NCBI GenBank assembly: GCA_049583635.1
Contig: JBAUWF010000042.1
Span: 68,736-132,735, forward strand
Length of the DNA: 64,000 bases
Direction of reading: 5' to 3'
From: Dokdonella_A sp049583635
GTDB taxonomy: Bacteria; Pseudomonadota; Gammaproteobacteria; Xanthomonadales; Rhodanobacteraceae
The position numbers and the translations under genes were made by a program. Positions 8,763 through 17,662 of the stretch are shown here, one piece after another (positions within the stretch are counted from its first letter, which is position 1; every line of letters starts with the position of its first letter). A model generated the notes under the pieces. That model saw nothing but the letters and a program-made list of their open reading frames with translations. It was not told where the DNA came from and did not search any database.

Positions 8763-10504
8763 GCCGCTCGATCCGCTTCAAGCAACCGGGCAAACGCGCC
8801 ACGGCCAGCGCGCAACACGCCGGCCAGACCTGCTTCGATGATCTGTCCGTCCGCCATCACGGCGACGCGCTCACCGGCTGTGATGGTGTCGAGTCGATGC
8901 GCAATGCGGATGACCGTGCGGCTCGCGGCCAGATCGGCGATAACGTGGTCGATAGTGGCGGCGGTGGCGGAATCCAGATGCGCGGTCGGCTCGTCCAGCA
9001 ACAGCAGGGGGGCATTGCGCAGCCAGGCGCGAGCCAGTGCCAGGCGCTGGAGTTCGCCGCCGGAGAGCCCTTGGCCGTGCTCCCCCAGTGGCGTGTCCAG
9101 TCCTTGTGGCAATCGTGCGATAACCGGCAGCATTGCCGCCGCCCGAAGCGCGCTCTGCAGCCGTGTTCCATCGGCCGTCGGGGATGCGATCATCAGGTTG
9201 TCCCGCAAGCTGCCATGAAAAACATGTGCCCGCTGCGACACCCAGTTGATGTGCCGGCGCCACGAGCTGATCTCGAGCGTGGCGAGATCCTGGCCGTTGA
9301 CCAGGATCCTGCCGCGTTGCGGCGTGGCAAACCCCATTAGCAAGTTGAACAGCGTGCTCTTGCCGCTGCCGCTGGTGCCGACCAGTGTCAGGCTCGTACC
9401 TGCGTCGATACTGAGGTCGAGGTCATGCAGCACCTCGCGCTCTTCCTCGTAGCTGAAAGCGACCCGCTCGATTTGGATCCCGATCCGACGAGCCGCGAAG
9501 ATCATGGGCGCGATAGACGCAACGCTGGCACTGGCCCCTTGTGCGACCGGCGTGGCCATCAGGTCGATGAGGTCTTCCGCCGCTGCCGCGGCCTCCATGC
9601 GCTTGTGCCGCTGCGTGCCCAGCGCGCGCAAGGGCAGGAACAGCTCCGGCGCCAGCAGCAGCACGAACAACCCTTGCTCGAAACCGAGCGTGCCCCACAT
9701 CAGGCGAAAACCGATCAACACAGCCAGGACGGCAATACTGACCGTGGCGAAAAACTCCAGTACCAGGGCAGAGAGGAAGGCGATCCTCAATACCGCCATG
9801 GTTTCGCGCCGATACGCCTCGCCGGTCGCAGCCAGCAAGGTCTGCTCACGTCCTGCTGCACGACATAGTCGCAATGTGGTCAATCCGGACAGCGCATCCA
9901 TGAAACGCGCGCCCATCCGCCGTAAACGTGACCAGCGACGCTGGCTGGCGCGCTCGGCAGCGCCCCCGACCAGCACCATGAAAAACGGAATCAGCGGTGC
10001 GGTGAGCAGCAGGACCAGGGCAGACCAAGGATCGGCCAGCACGACGGCGATCAGGATCACGGCGGGAATCGCGGCGCTCAGCGCCACCTGCGGCAGGTAG
10101 CCCGCATAGTAGGGAACCAGGGCATCGACACCATCGACGAGCCGAGTAACGATATCGCCGCTGGCCTGCTGCGCGGCCCAGCTCGGACCGCGTTGACGCA
10201 ACCGCTGCTGCAGCGCACTGCGCACATGATCGCTCACCTGCGTACCAGCCTCGAAGGTGCAACGCCGCTGCAACAAGCCGAGCGCAACCCGGGCCAGCGC
10301 CAGTAGCGGCAGCGCCGCCACGGTCAGCCATTGGTCGTCAAGGGTGCGTCCGGCAAGAATGGCACCGGCCAGCACGTGGGCCACCAACCAGGCGCCGATA
10401 CCCATCAGACCACCCTGCGCCACGCCTGCGGCAATGCCGGAAGCCAGCAACCGCCGTACGGGGTTCGACTGCTCTTGCAACCAGGAGGATGCCGAACTGG
10501 TCAT
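8759..10504 (-). CDS. cydD: Cysteine/glutathione ABC exporter subunit CydD
   Basis: This 581-residue half ABC exporter has an N-terminal membrane domain (about residues 20-310), Walker A GTSGSGKSTLFN, signature LSGGELQRLALARAWL and Walker B LLLLDEPTAHLD. It forms the heterodimeric CydDC thiol exporter with the next gene. The reading frame is open to a GTG at 10549, but that codon lies at the edge of a strong 11-bp hairpin (10537-10563) with a T-run on this strand. The ATG at 10504 (MTSSASSW) is therefore the likely start. That hairpin separates cydAB-cydX from cydDC, so cydDC is expressed either by read-through or from a promoter that I cannot clearly see. Confidence 0.92.
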   Translation of the reverse strand: MTSSASSWLQEQSNPVRRLLASGIAAGVAQGGLMGIGAWLVAHVLAGAILAGRTLDDQWLTVAALPLLALARVALGLLQRRCTFEAGTQVSDHVRSALQQRLRQRGPSWAAQQASGDIVTRLVDGVDALVPYYAGYLPQVALSAAIPAVILIAVVLADPWSALVLLLTAPLIPFFMVLVGGAAERASQRRWSRLRRMGARFMDALSGLTTLRLCRAAGREQTLLAATGEAYRRETMAVLRIAFLSALVLEFFATVSIAVLAVLIGFRLMWGTLGFEQGLFVLLLAPELFLPLRALGTQRHKRMEAAAAAEDLIDLMATPVAQGASASVASIAPMIFAARRIGIQIERVAFSYEEEREVLHDLDLSIDAGTSLTLVGTSGSGKSTLFNLLMGFATPQRGRILVNGQDLATLEISSWRRHINWVSQRAHVFHGSLRDNLMIASPTADGTRLQSALRAAAMLPVIARLPQGLDTPLGEHGQGLSGGELQRLALARAWLRNAPLLLLDEPTAHLDSATAATIDHVIADLAASRTVIRIAHRLDTITAGERVAVMADGQIIEAGLAGVLRAGRGAFARLLEADRAA

Positions 10505-10530
10505 GACGTCGAAGCGCTCATCACGTATCC

Positions 10531-10563
10531 CAAAACGCGAAACCGGCACAAGGCCGGTTTCGC
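10531..10563 (-). terminator. Rho-independent terminator between cydX-like gene and cydD
   Basis: A perfect 11-bp inverted repeat (GCGAAACCGGC at 10537-10547, its complement at 10553-10563, loop of five) is followed on the minus strand by GTTTTG. It lies 27 bp after the cydX-like stop and 32 bp before the preferred cydD start. It is a plausible terminator or partial attenuator for the cydABX transcript. The T-run is short (four), so read-through is possible. Confidence 0.7.
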
Positions 10564-10590
10564 TAGCACGGACTCAGTCAACCACAAGGC

Positions 10591-10809
10591 TCAAGCACGC
10601 TTCCCTGCTGCTTTGGCCGCTGCCTCGCTCGCGGCGCGCTCTTCCTGGGTGTCCAGCATCGCGCCCCCGGCAGCGGTAACCAGCACGATCATGCCAGTAC
10701 CGACCAGCCAGGCGAAATACCAAGCAGCGGAGTCGCCAAGCACGACCGCCAGCACGATCACGATTACCGCAATCAGCATGAACAGGACAAAAAGCAAAAA
10801 GGTTTTCAT
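10591..10809 (-). CDS. CydX-like small subunit of cytochrome bd, with an extra N-terminal membrane helix
   Basis: The 72-residue protein has residues AAWYFAWLVG (28-37), a hydrophobic stretch, and then the charged QEERAA. This matches the start of the 37-residue CydX of enterobacteria (MWYFAWILG, membrane helix, acidic tail). CydX stabilises haem binding in cytochrome bd. Here a second, strongly hydrophobic helix (residues 3-25, MKTFLLFVLFMLIAVIVIVL) precedes the CydX part, with no start codon between them that would allow a short form. The gene starts 9 bp after cydB with TGAGGA overlapping the cydB stop, so it is translationally coupled. The extension could be a second helix in the complex or an anchor. 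Family assignment is by motif and position. Confidence 0.75.
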   Translation of the reverse strand: MKTFLLFVLFMLIAVIVIVLAVVLGDSAAWYFAWLVGTGMIVLVTAAGGAMLDTQEERAASEAAAKAAGKRA

Positions 10810-10818
10810 GGGCGGTCC

Positions 10819-11952
10819 TCAGTAGCTGTGTTTGTCAGCGGCGACATGGTCGGCGCTGACCTTGCCACGCATCACATAAAAGGCCCAGCTGGTGTACCAG
10901 ACGACCAGCGGCACGAAGACCACGGAGAAGCCGAACATCCAAGTCAGGGTCAACTGGCTGGAACTGGAGTTCCATACCGTCAGGCTCTGCGCGGGCACGC
11001 TGCTGGAGGGAAGCAGGAACGGGAACAGAGCTACGCCGGCAGTGGCGATCACGCCGATCCATGCCAGTGCGCCGGACCACCAGGCCAGATGCGAGCGGCG
11101 TGCGCCGGCAGCCAGCAGACCAGACAGCATGCCGGCGAAACCCAGCACCGGCAGCAACCAGAGCAACGCATGGGCATGGAAGTTGGAAAGCCAGGCACCG
11201 TCAGTGAGGGCAACCACCTGTTGCAGCGGGGTCTGCGGCACACCGGCACCCGGACTGCTGGTCAGTACGTATCCCTGCATGCCGTGCACCCAGAAACCAC
11301 CCGCAGCGAACAACACGATCGCCAGCATTGCCGACAGCCGTGCCAGATTACGGCCACGCTCATAGATCACTCCCTCTGCACCATTCATTATCGTTACCGC
11401 ACCCATGAAGACCGACAACGCTGCTGACAGCAGGCCGCACAGGATAGCGAATGGGTTGAACAGAGCCAGGAACGAACCGGTATAGGTCGAGGTGATATTC
11501 CAGCTGAAGTGAAACGGCACACCCTGGAACAGGTTGCCGAATGCGGCACCGAACACCACCATCGGTACCAGGCCACTAATCAATAGAGCCCAGTCCCACA
11601 TGCCGCGCCACCTGGCCGATGGCAACTTGCTGCGGTACTCGAAACCGAGTGGACGCATGATCATGCTCCACAGCAACAGCAGCATCACCACGTAGAAGCC
11701 CGAGAACGCGGTGGCATAGATCAGCGGAAACGCCGCGAACACGGCACCGCCGCCGAGCACGAACCAAACCTGATTGCCTTCCCAGTGCGGACCGACGATA
11801 TTGAGCGCAACCCTGCGCTCAATATCAGTGCGCCCGACATAGCGCAGGATTGTGCCCACGCCCATGTCCATGCCCACCATCACGGCCAGACCGCTCAGCA
11901 AGACCCCGAGCAGCAACCACCAGACGATCTGGAAAACGCCATAAGTTTCCAT
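10819..11952 (-). CDS. cydB: Cytochrome bd ubiquinol oxidase subunit II
   Basis: This 377-residue, about nine-helix membrane protein begins METYGVFQIVWWLLLGVLL and contains GMDMGVGTILRYVGRTDIERRVALN and GPHWEGNQVWFVLGGGAVFAAFP. These are characteristic of CydB, the non-catalytic partner of CydA in the inner membrane that supports the proton and oxygen channels. Together they reduce oxygen to water with quinol as donor, at high affinity for oxygen. It starts 3 bp after cydA, with GGAGG near the end of cydA as ribosome site, and is followed by the CydX-like gene. No truncation is visible. Confidence 0.95.
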   Translation of the reverse strand: METYGVFQIVWWLLLGVLLSGLAVMVGMDMGVGTILRYVGRTDIERRVALNIVGPHWEGNQVWFVLGGGAVFAAFPLIYATAFSGFYVVMLLLLWSMIMRPLGFEYRSKLPSARWRGMWDWALLISGLVPMVVFGAAFGNLFQGVPFHFSWNITSTYTGSFLALFNPFAILCGLLSAALSVFMGAVTIMNGAEGVIYERGRNLARLSAMLAIVLFAAGGFWVHGMQGYVLTSSPGAGVPQTPLQQVVALTDGAWLSNFHAHALLWLLPVLGFAGMLSGLLAAGARRSHLAWWSGALAWIGVIATAGVALFPFLLPSSSVPAQSLTVWNSSSSQLTLTWMFGFSVVFVPLVVWYTSWAFYVMRGKVSADHVAADKHSY

Positions 11953-11955
11953 CGG

Positions 11956-13560
11956 TCAACCCTCCGCGTTACCGGCCAGCCGGCCGCTTTTGGCGCTGTT
12001 GTCGAGCACTGCATCGTTGTCCCAGGTGACGTCGTCATCATGCGGCTGCTCCGGACCCCTGCGGATCGCGCGCAGCATCAGATACATCTCGGCGATGATG
12101 AACGCGGTGTAGAGCCCCACGAAGCCCACCAGCGAGAAGACCATGTAACCGATGCTGTGGGTGGAAGCAGACATCCAAGTCGGCAATACCCCATATACGG
12201 TCCAGGGCTGGCGCCCCAGTTCCGCGACCAGCCAGCCCATTTCGCATGCCAGGAACGGTACCGGAATCATCCACACCGCGATCTTCAGGAACCAGCGCTG
12301 GTGCTCAATGTCGTTGCGCAGGCTGAAGATCACCGCGAGTACGAAGAAGGCCAGCATCGCCAGACCCATCGCCACCATGGCGCGGAATGACCAGAAGATC
12401 GGTGCCACCTGCGGGATTGTGTCGCGAGCAGCCATGCTGATCTGCGCATCCGTTGCCTTGGTAATGTCCTCGGCATAACGCTGCACCAGGAAGCCGTAGC
12501 CTAGATCCTTCTCGTGTGCACGGAACTGGGCAAGCGCGTCGACATCGCCCGGCTTGTTCGACAACGTCTGGAGTGCCTCCACTGCCGGGATGCCGTTCCT
12601 TACGCGTTCGGCAGCCCGCTGCTCCAGCGTGTCGACACCGGACACGGTGCCGTTCAAGGAATGGGTGACCAGCAGCGAAAGAGCATACGGCACCTGCACC
12701 TGGCCATGGTTTGTCTGTTGTTCTTGCGAGGGAAAGGCGACCAGATTGAACGGCATGGGTGCCGGTTCGCTCTTCCACAGAGCTTCCATTGCAGCGAGCT
12801 TGGTCGGTTGCGCCTGGCCGCCGACAAAGCCGAGGGCGTCGCCTAGGGTGATTACGCCGGCAGTGGACAGCACACCGAACAGCACGGCCATGCGGAACGA
12901 GCGGCGAGCGAGTTCGATATGACGATTTTTCAGCATGTACCAGGCGCTGATGCCAGCCACGAAGATCGCGCCGGTGACGTACCCGGCGATACTCGTATGC
13001 ACGAACTTGGCCTGCGCGTCATGGCTGAAGATCAGATCAGCCAGACTGTTCAGTTCCATGCGCATGGTGGCCGGGTTGAAGGTTGCGCCTTCTGGAGTCT
13101 GCATGAAACTGTTCGCGACAAGTATCCACAGCGCCGACAGGTTCGACCCGAGGGCGACCATGTAGGTGACGGCCAGATGCTGGCCACGCTTCATGCGGTT
13201 CCAGCCGAACACCATCATGCCGATGAACGTGGCCTCGAGGAAGAAGGCCATCAGGCCCTCGATTGCCAGCGGCGCACCGAAGATGTCGCCGACGAAACTG
13301 GAATAGAACGACCAGTTGGTACCGAACTCGAACTCCATGGTGAGGCCGGTAGCCACGCCAAGCGCGAAATTGATCAGGAAGAGTTTCCCCCAGAACTGTG
13401 TGATGTCGCGGTAGATCTGCTTGCCGGTGGTGACGTAGACCGTCTCCATTGCCGCCAGCATGAACGACAGCCCAAGCGTCAGCGGTACAAACAGGAAGTG
13501 GTACAACGCGGTGAGTGCAAACTGCCAACGCGACAGGTCGACGACGGTGATGTCATGCAT
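11956..13560 (-). CDS. cydA: Cytochrome bd ubiquinol oxidase subunit I
   Basis: The 534-residue protein carries the haem ligands of cytochrome bd: H21 (E. coli H19), H188 (H186) and M395 in FWSFRAM (M393). The long quinol-binding Q-loop (about residues 255-385) marks the E. coli-like long form. It oxidises quinol and reduces oxygen in the inner membrane, with high oxygen affinity and resistance to nitric oxide and sulfide. That suits a neighbourhood with nitric oxide reductase and sulfide oxidoreductase. A perfect FNR box lies at 13877-13890, implying a 5' leader of roughly 280 nt. GGAAA nine bases upstream of the ATG is the likely ribosome site. First gene of cydA-cydB-cydX. Confidence 0.96.
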   Translation of the reverse strand: MHDITVVDLSRWQFALTALYHFLFVPLTLGLSFMLAAMETVYVTTGKQIYRDITQFWGKLFLINFALGVATGLTMEFEFGTNWSFYSSFVGDIFGAPLAIEGLMAFFLEATFIGMMVFGWNRMKRGQHLAVTYMVALGSNLSALWILVANSFMQTPEGATFNPATMRMELNSLADLIFSHDAQAKFVHTSIAGYVTGAIFVAGISAWYMLKNRHIELARRSFRMAVLFGVLSTAGVITLGDALGFVGGQAQPTKLAAMEALWKSEPAPMPFNLVAFPSQEQQTNHGQVQVPYALSLLVTHSLNGTVSGVDTLEQRAAERVRNGIPAVEALQTLSNKPGDVDALAQFRAHEKDLGYGFLVQRYAEDITKATDAQISMAARDTIPQVAPIFWSFRAMVAMGLAMLAFFVLAVIFSLRNDIEHQRWFLKIAVWMIPVPFLACEMGWLVAELGRQPWTVYGVLPTWMSASTHSIGYMVFSLVGFVGLYTAFIIAEMYLMLRAIRRGPEQPHDDDVTWDNDAVLDNSAKSGRLAGNAEG

Positions 13561-13876
13561 GGCGAAGGTTTCCGGACGGTGGTTTGGACGTGTACGTGAT
13601 CATCGTTGCGTTCTATCAAGGAGACATCGAGATGTGGACAAAAGTGGCGGACCGTTTACGGCACCGGCGATGCGTCAGAGTACTGCGCATGGTACTGCGC
13701 ATGCCGAAAATTGCTGTCTGAACGGCTGGGTGGCAGTTGCAGGACTCAAGATTTGGATTTCCGGTCAACGTCCAGCGTGGGAGCGGACATGCAACGTGCA
13801 GGTCATGACGCCAGATTTGCGCATTGAGTACCCGTCCCAATCATCCAAAAGCATATGCCTACTCCAGTTCTGGCCA
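13561..13876 (-). other. Long cydA leader region without a recognised gene
   Basis: About 316 bp lie between cydA and the FNR box. Short frames exist, including a 74-codon one at 13616-13840 on the minus strand, but none has a ribosome site or a protein-like composition. If the promoter at the FNR box is used, this stretch is a transcribed leader. I see no riboswitch that I can name. Confidence 0.4.
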
Positions 13877-13890
13877 TTGATTCAAATCAA
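13877..13890 (-). promoter_or_regulatory. FNR/ANR box of the cyd operon (perfect match)
   Basis: TTGATTCAAATCAA is an exact FNR site. On the minus strand a -10 like TATGCT (13850-13855) places transcription start near 13843, about 40 bases from the box centre, which fits class II activation. The plus strand has no gene start in reach, so cydA is the target. The distance to the cydA start codon is unusually long. Confidence 0.8.
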
Positions 13891-13916
13891 CAGGACATCG
13901 CGAATTCACCGCTCAG

Positions 13917-14396
13917 TCAGGGCGGAACAACGCCTGCCGCGCTGTCGTGGAGAATATTCCCGCTCGCGTCGCGCACACGGACATCGACCTCGATGCCATT
14001 GCGCACACTTTCCGTGACAATGCAGAAATTCTCGAATTGCTGCAGCAGGCGTTCAAGTTGCGCGTAGTCGGACGCAAAATCCGGGAGTTCAATGGTTACC
14101 CCGATATGTGACACGCGCAAATGGTTTTTCTCGTCGCGCTCCATGCGTGCCTTCGCGCGCGTAACGATCGTGCCCGGCGTGTTCTTGTACTTGCGCAACG
14201 AGAACAGAAGGCTGCTGCTGAGGCAATTGGCCACGGCCGCGACCAGCAGGCGCGATGGGTTGGGGCCACTGTCGCCACCGAGTGGCGCGGGTTCGTCGGT
14301 ATGTAGTTCAGGAATTGATGTTTCGTTGAACGCGATGCGAAAGACGTAATCGGATTCCTGGGTCAGGGTCAGGCTGAATTCCCGGGTCTCGCTCAT
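13917..14396 (-). CDS. OsmC family protein
   Basis: This 159-residue OsmC/Ohr-fold protein has the pattern GPNPSRLLVAAVANCLSSSLLFSL, with the conserved cysteine of the OsmC fold in VANC. A second cysteine in FENFCIVTESV corresponds to the usual reactive pair. OsmC proteins reduce organic peroxides, and some act on persulfides, using a cysteine pair in the cytoplasm. The upstream RND gene's stop overlaps an ATG at 14402; the second ATG (14396, MSETREF) has AAGGA at proper spacing, so I use it. It is the last gene of the sqr-RND operon. The sulfide setting makes persulfide or polysulfide chemistry a reasonable inference, not a demonstrated role. Confidence 0.85.
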   Translation of the reverse strand: MSETREFSLTLTQESDYVFRIAFNETSIPELHTDEPAPLGGDSGPNPSRLLVAAVANCLSSSLLFSLRKYKNTPGTIVTRAKARMERDEKNHLRVSHIGVTIELPDFASDYAQLERLLQQFENFCIVTESVRNGIEVDVRVRDASGNILHDSAAGVVPP

Positions 14397-14398
14397 GC

Positions 14399-17300
14399 TC
14401 ATGTTCCTTCGAGGGTTGGTGTTTCGTTTTGTGCGGGCCCGGAGCGTGACCGGCTCTTGCGATTGAGCCAGGCGAAATACAACAGCGGAATGATCAGCAA
14501 CGTCAGCACGGTCGACACCAGGATTCCGAAGATCAGCGACACTGCGAGGCCCTGGAAAATCGGATCGTCGATGATGAAGAAACCGCCGATCATCGCGGCG
14601 ACGCCGGTCAGCACGATGGGCTTGGCGCGAACTGCCGCAGCATCTATTACCGCGTCGCGCAGCGGTCGACCTGCAGCGAGTGCGTGGTTGATGAAATCGA
14701 TCAGCAGTATCGAGTTGCGCACGATGATGCCGGCGAGCGCGATCATGCCGATCATCGAGGTGGCCGTGTACTGCGCACCGACGAGTGCGTGGCCGGGCAT
14801 CACGCCGATGACGGTGAGCGGGATTGGCGCCATGATGATCAGCGGCACGATATAGCTCCTGAACTGGCCGACAACCAGCAGGTAGATCAACACCAGCCCG
14901 ACCGCATAGGCCAGCCCCATGTCGCGGAAGGTCTCGTAGGTGATCTGCCATTCACCATCCCACTTCACTGCAGCGCGCGTGGTGTCGGCTGGTTGCGCGA
15001 TGAAGTGCTGTTGCAGCAACTGGCCGTCGACCTTGTCGTGTCCAAGTCCACCGACCAGTGAGAACATGCCGTACAACGGGCTGTCGGTACTGCCGGCGTC
15101 GTCGCCAGTCACCGTGGCGTAGGGCAGCAGGTCCTTGTGATAGATCGCCTTTTCCCAATTCGCGGACTGGACACTGACCACTTCCGACAGCGGTACAAGT
15201 GCTCCGCTGTCTGCGCGCAGGCGCAGCGCAAGTAGTTGCGCGAGCGAAGCCTGGTCACCCGCCGGCAGGCGCAGGCGTACCGGTACGGCATACTTCGCTT
15301 GGCCATCCATCAAATAGGTCGCGTCGTCAGAGGACAGCGCCGATCGCAGGGTCTGCGCGATCGTCGCCTGATCGAGACCGAGGCGTGCGGCGCGTACCCG
15401 ATCGACCACCATGATCTCGCGTGGCGCATCGGCTTCCACGCTGGTATCGACATCGACGATATCCGGATTCGCGCGAAACTTTTTCTCAAGCCCGAGCGCG
15501 ACCTTGCGCACCGTGGCGTAGTCGGGGCCGTAGACTTCGGCAACGATCGGCGCAAGCACCGGGGGTCCTGGCGGCACCTCGACGACTTTCACCGAGGCCC
15601 CGTATTGTGCGCCGATCCTTGCCAGCGCTGGTCGCACGGCCAGCGCGATGGCATGGCTCTGGCGGCTGCGTTCGTGCTTGTCCACCAGATTCACCTGCAG
15701 ATCGCCCACCAGCGGCCCGTTGCGCAGGTAGTACTGGCGCACGAGTCCATTGAAAGTGATCGGCGCCGGGGTGCCGGCATAACCCTGCCAGTCCTTCACT
15801 TCGGGAACTTTGGCCACCACGCCGGCAAGATCACCGAGCAGTTGATTGGTACGCTCGAGCGTGCTGCCTTCCGGCATGTCGACGACGATCTGGAATTCGG
15901 ACTTGTTGTCGAATGGCAGCATCTTGAGGATCACGGCCTTGATCAAGACCAACCCGACAGCCGCGAGCACGAGCAGACCGACTGCGGCGAACAGCAGGCG
16001 ACGACGGCGCGGCGCGCGATCGCTGGCGAGGAACGGCAACATCGCGCGACGGAAAAGGCGATGCAGCCAACTGCCGCTCGGTTCTGCACTGGCACCTTCG
16101 TCGGAATGTGGAGAAGGATGATGGCCTAGCAACTTCAGCGCCAGCCAGGGGGTGACCACCAGCGCGACGGCCAGCGAGAGCAGCATTCCAGCCGATGCGT
16201 TGATCGGTATCGGCCGCATGTACGGCCCCATCAATCCGGACACGAACGCCATCGGCAGCAGCGCCGCGATCACCGTGAATGTGGCGAGAATCGTCGGGCC
16301 GCCGACTTCGCTGACCGCTTCTGGAATGGCCTGGCCGAGGCTGCGACCGCCGAGTCGCATATGCCGATGGATATTCTCGACGATCACGATGGCATCGTCG
16401 ACGAGGATGCCGATCGAAAATATCAAAGCGAACAGGGAAACCCGGTTGATCGTGAAGCCCATCGCCCATGACGCGAACAGGGTCAGCATCAGCGTGATGA
16501 TGACGGCGCTGCCGACGACGATTGCCTCGCGCCAACCGAGTGCGAACAACACGAGCAACACGACCGACAGGGTCGCGAACATCAGCTTGTGGATCAGCTT
16601 GTCGGCCTTGTCGGTAGCGGTCTGACCATAATCGCGGGTCACCGTCACGTGTATGCCGGCGGGAATCACCACACCCTCAAGCGCGGTCAGGCGTGCTGCG
16701 ATCGTGTTGGTAATATCGGCTGCATTGGTGCCTGCCTTCTTGGCAATCGCGATAGTCACCGCGGGAGCCGTGCCGGTTGCCGGACCGTCCTTGTGCGCCG
16801 GCGCGCCGAACCAGACGTAGTGGCTTGGCAGATCGGCACCCTGATGAATGCGTGCAACGTCGGCGAGAAAAACCGGCTGGCCGTTTTTGAGCCCGATCAC
16901 CAGATTCGAGACATCCCTCGCATCGGCGAGAAAACTACCGGCGGTGACAGGAATGTCGCGATTGCCGGACACACGATCGCCGGCTTGGGTGACGACATTG
17001 GCTGCCTTCAATGCATTGGCAAGATCGTTGATCGACATGCCATACGCCGCCAATTTTGCCGCATCCAGATCGACGACAACCGCGCGCTCGGGCGCGCCGA
17101 CCGTATAGACGTCGCGCGTGCCGGGAACGCGCTTCAATTCCGTTTCCAGTGCGTGCGCGACCTCGGCCAGCTGAGTCGGACCCTGAACCGGGTCGTCACT
17201 CCACAGCGTCAGCGTCATCACCGGCACATCGTCGATACCCATCGGCCGGATCAGGGGTTGGCCGACGCCGAGGCCGGAGGGAACAAAGTCCTGATTCTGG

Positions 17301-17662
17301 AATACCTGGTTGTACAACCTCACGATCGCGGTCTGGCGTGGCACGCCGACCTGGAATTCGACCGTGATCACCGCCATCCCTGGTCGGCTGACCGAATAGA
17401 CATGCTTGACGCCTTCGATTTCCGCCAGTTTCTGTTCGAGCGGAAACGCAACCAGATTCTCGACATCGCGTACGTCGGCGCCGGGAAACGGCACCATCAC
17501 GTTGGCCATGGTGACGTCGATCTGGGGTTCTTCTTCGCGCGGCGTGATGAGCGTCGCCGCCAGTCCAAGCAGAACGGCGGCAATCGCGAGGATGGGCGTC
17601 AGTGGCGAAGACTGGAACGCGCGGGCGATTCGACCGGAAAAGCCCAGTCGGGGCTCGCTCAT
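14399..17662 (-). CDS. RND efflux transporter permease subunit
   Basis: The 1087-residue inner-membrane RND pump has the expected twelve-helix architecture with two large periplasmic loops. The N-terminal signature TPREEEPQIDVTMANVMVPFPGA belongs to a distinct HAE-type branch. TM4 reads GILVDDAIVIVENIHRH, containing the paired aspartates of proton relay. Such pumps work with a periplasmic adaptor (next gene upstream) and an outer-membrane channel, which is not encoded here. The substrate is unknown. Placement between a sulfide:quinone oxidoreductase and an OsmC protein suggests export of a sulfur or thiol compound, or a lipophilic toxicant. Its start overlaps the adaptor gene by 4 bp. Confidence 0.92.
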   Translation of the reverse strand: MSEPRLGFSGRIARAFQSSPLTPILAIAAVLLGLAATLITPREEEPQIDVTMANVMVPFPGADVRDVENLVAFPLEQKLAEIEGVKHVYSVSRPGMAVITVEFQVGVPRQTAIVRLYNQVFQNQDFVPSGLGVGQPLIRPMGIDDVPVMTLTLWSDDPVQGPTQLAEVAHALETELKRVPGTRDVYTVGAPERAVVVDLDAAKLAAYGMSINDLANALKAANVVTQAGDRVSGNRDIPVTAGSFLADARDVSNLVIGLKNGQPVFLADVARIHQGADLPSHYVWFGAPAHKDGPATGTAPAVTIAIAKKAGTNAADITNTIAARLTALEGVVIPAGIHVTVTRDYGQTATDKADKLIHKLMFATLSVVLLVLFALGWREAIVVGSAVIITLMLTLFASWAMGFTINRVSLFALIFSIGILVDDAIVIVENIHRHMRLGGRSLGQAIPEAVSEVGGPTILATFTVIAALLPMAFVSGLMGPYMRPIPINASAGMLLSLAVALVVTPWLALKLLGHHPSPHSDEGASAEPSGSWLHRLFRRAMLPFLASDRAPRRRRLLFAAVGLLVLAAVGLVLIKAVILKMLPFDNKSEFQIVVDMPEGSTLERTNQLLGDLAGVVAKVPEVKDWQGYAGTPAPITFNGLVRQYYLRNGPLVGDLQVNLVDKHERSRQSHAIALAVRPALARIGAQYGASVKVVEVPPGPPVLAPIVAEVYGPDYATVRKVALGLEKKFRANPDIVDVDTSVEADAPREIMVVDRVRAARLGLDQATIAQTLRSALSSDDATYLMDGQAKYAVPVRLRLPAGDQASLAQLLALRLRADSGALVPLSEVVSVQSANWEKAIYHKDLLPYATVTGDDAGSTDSPLYGMFSLVGGLGHDKVDGQLLQQHFIAQPADTTRAAVKWDGEWQITYETFRDMGLAYAVGLVLIYLLVVGQFRSYIVPLIIMAPIPLTVIGVMPGHALVGAQYTATSMIGMIALAGIIVRNSILLIDFINHALAAGRPLRDAVIDAAAVRAKPIVLTGVAAMIGGFFIIDDPIFQGLAVSLIFGILVSTVLTLLIIPLLYFAWLNRKSRSRSGPAQNETPTLEGT

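Noticed and set aside
13616..13840. 74-codon minus-strand frame in the cydA leader
   Set aside because: No ribosome site, Cys/Arg/Pro-rich composition, and it would start almost at the predicted transcription start.
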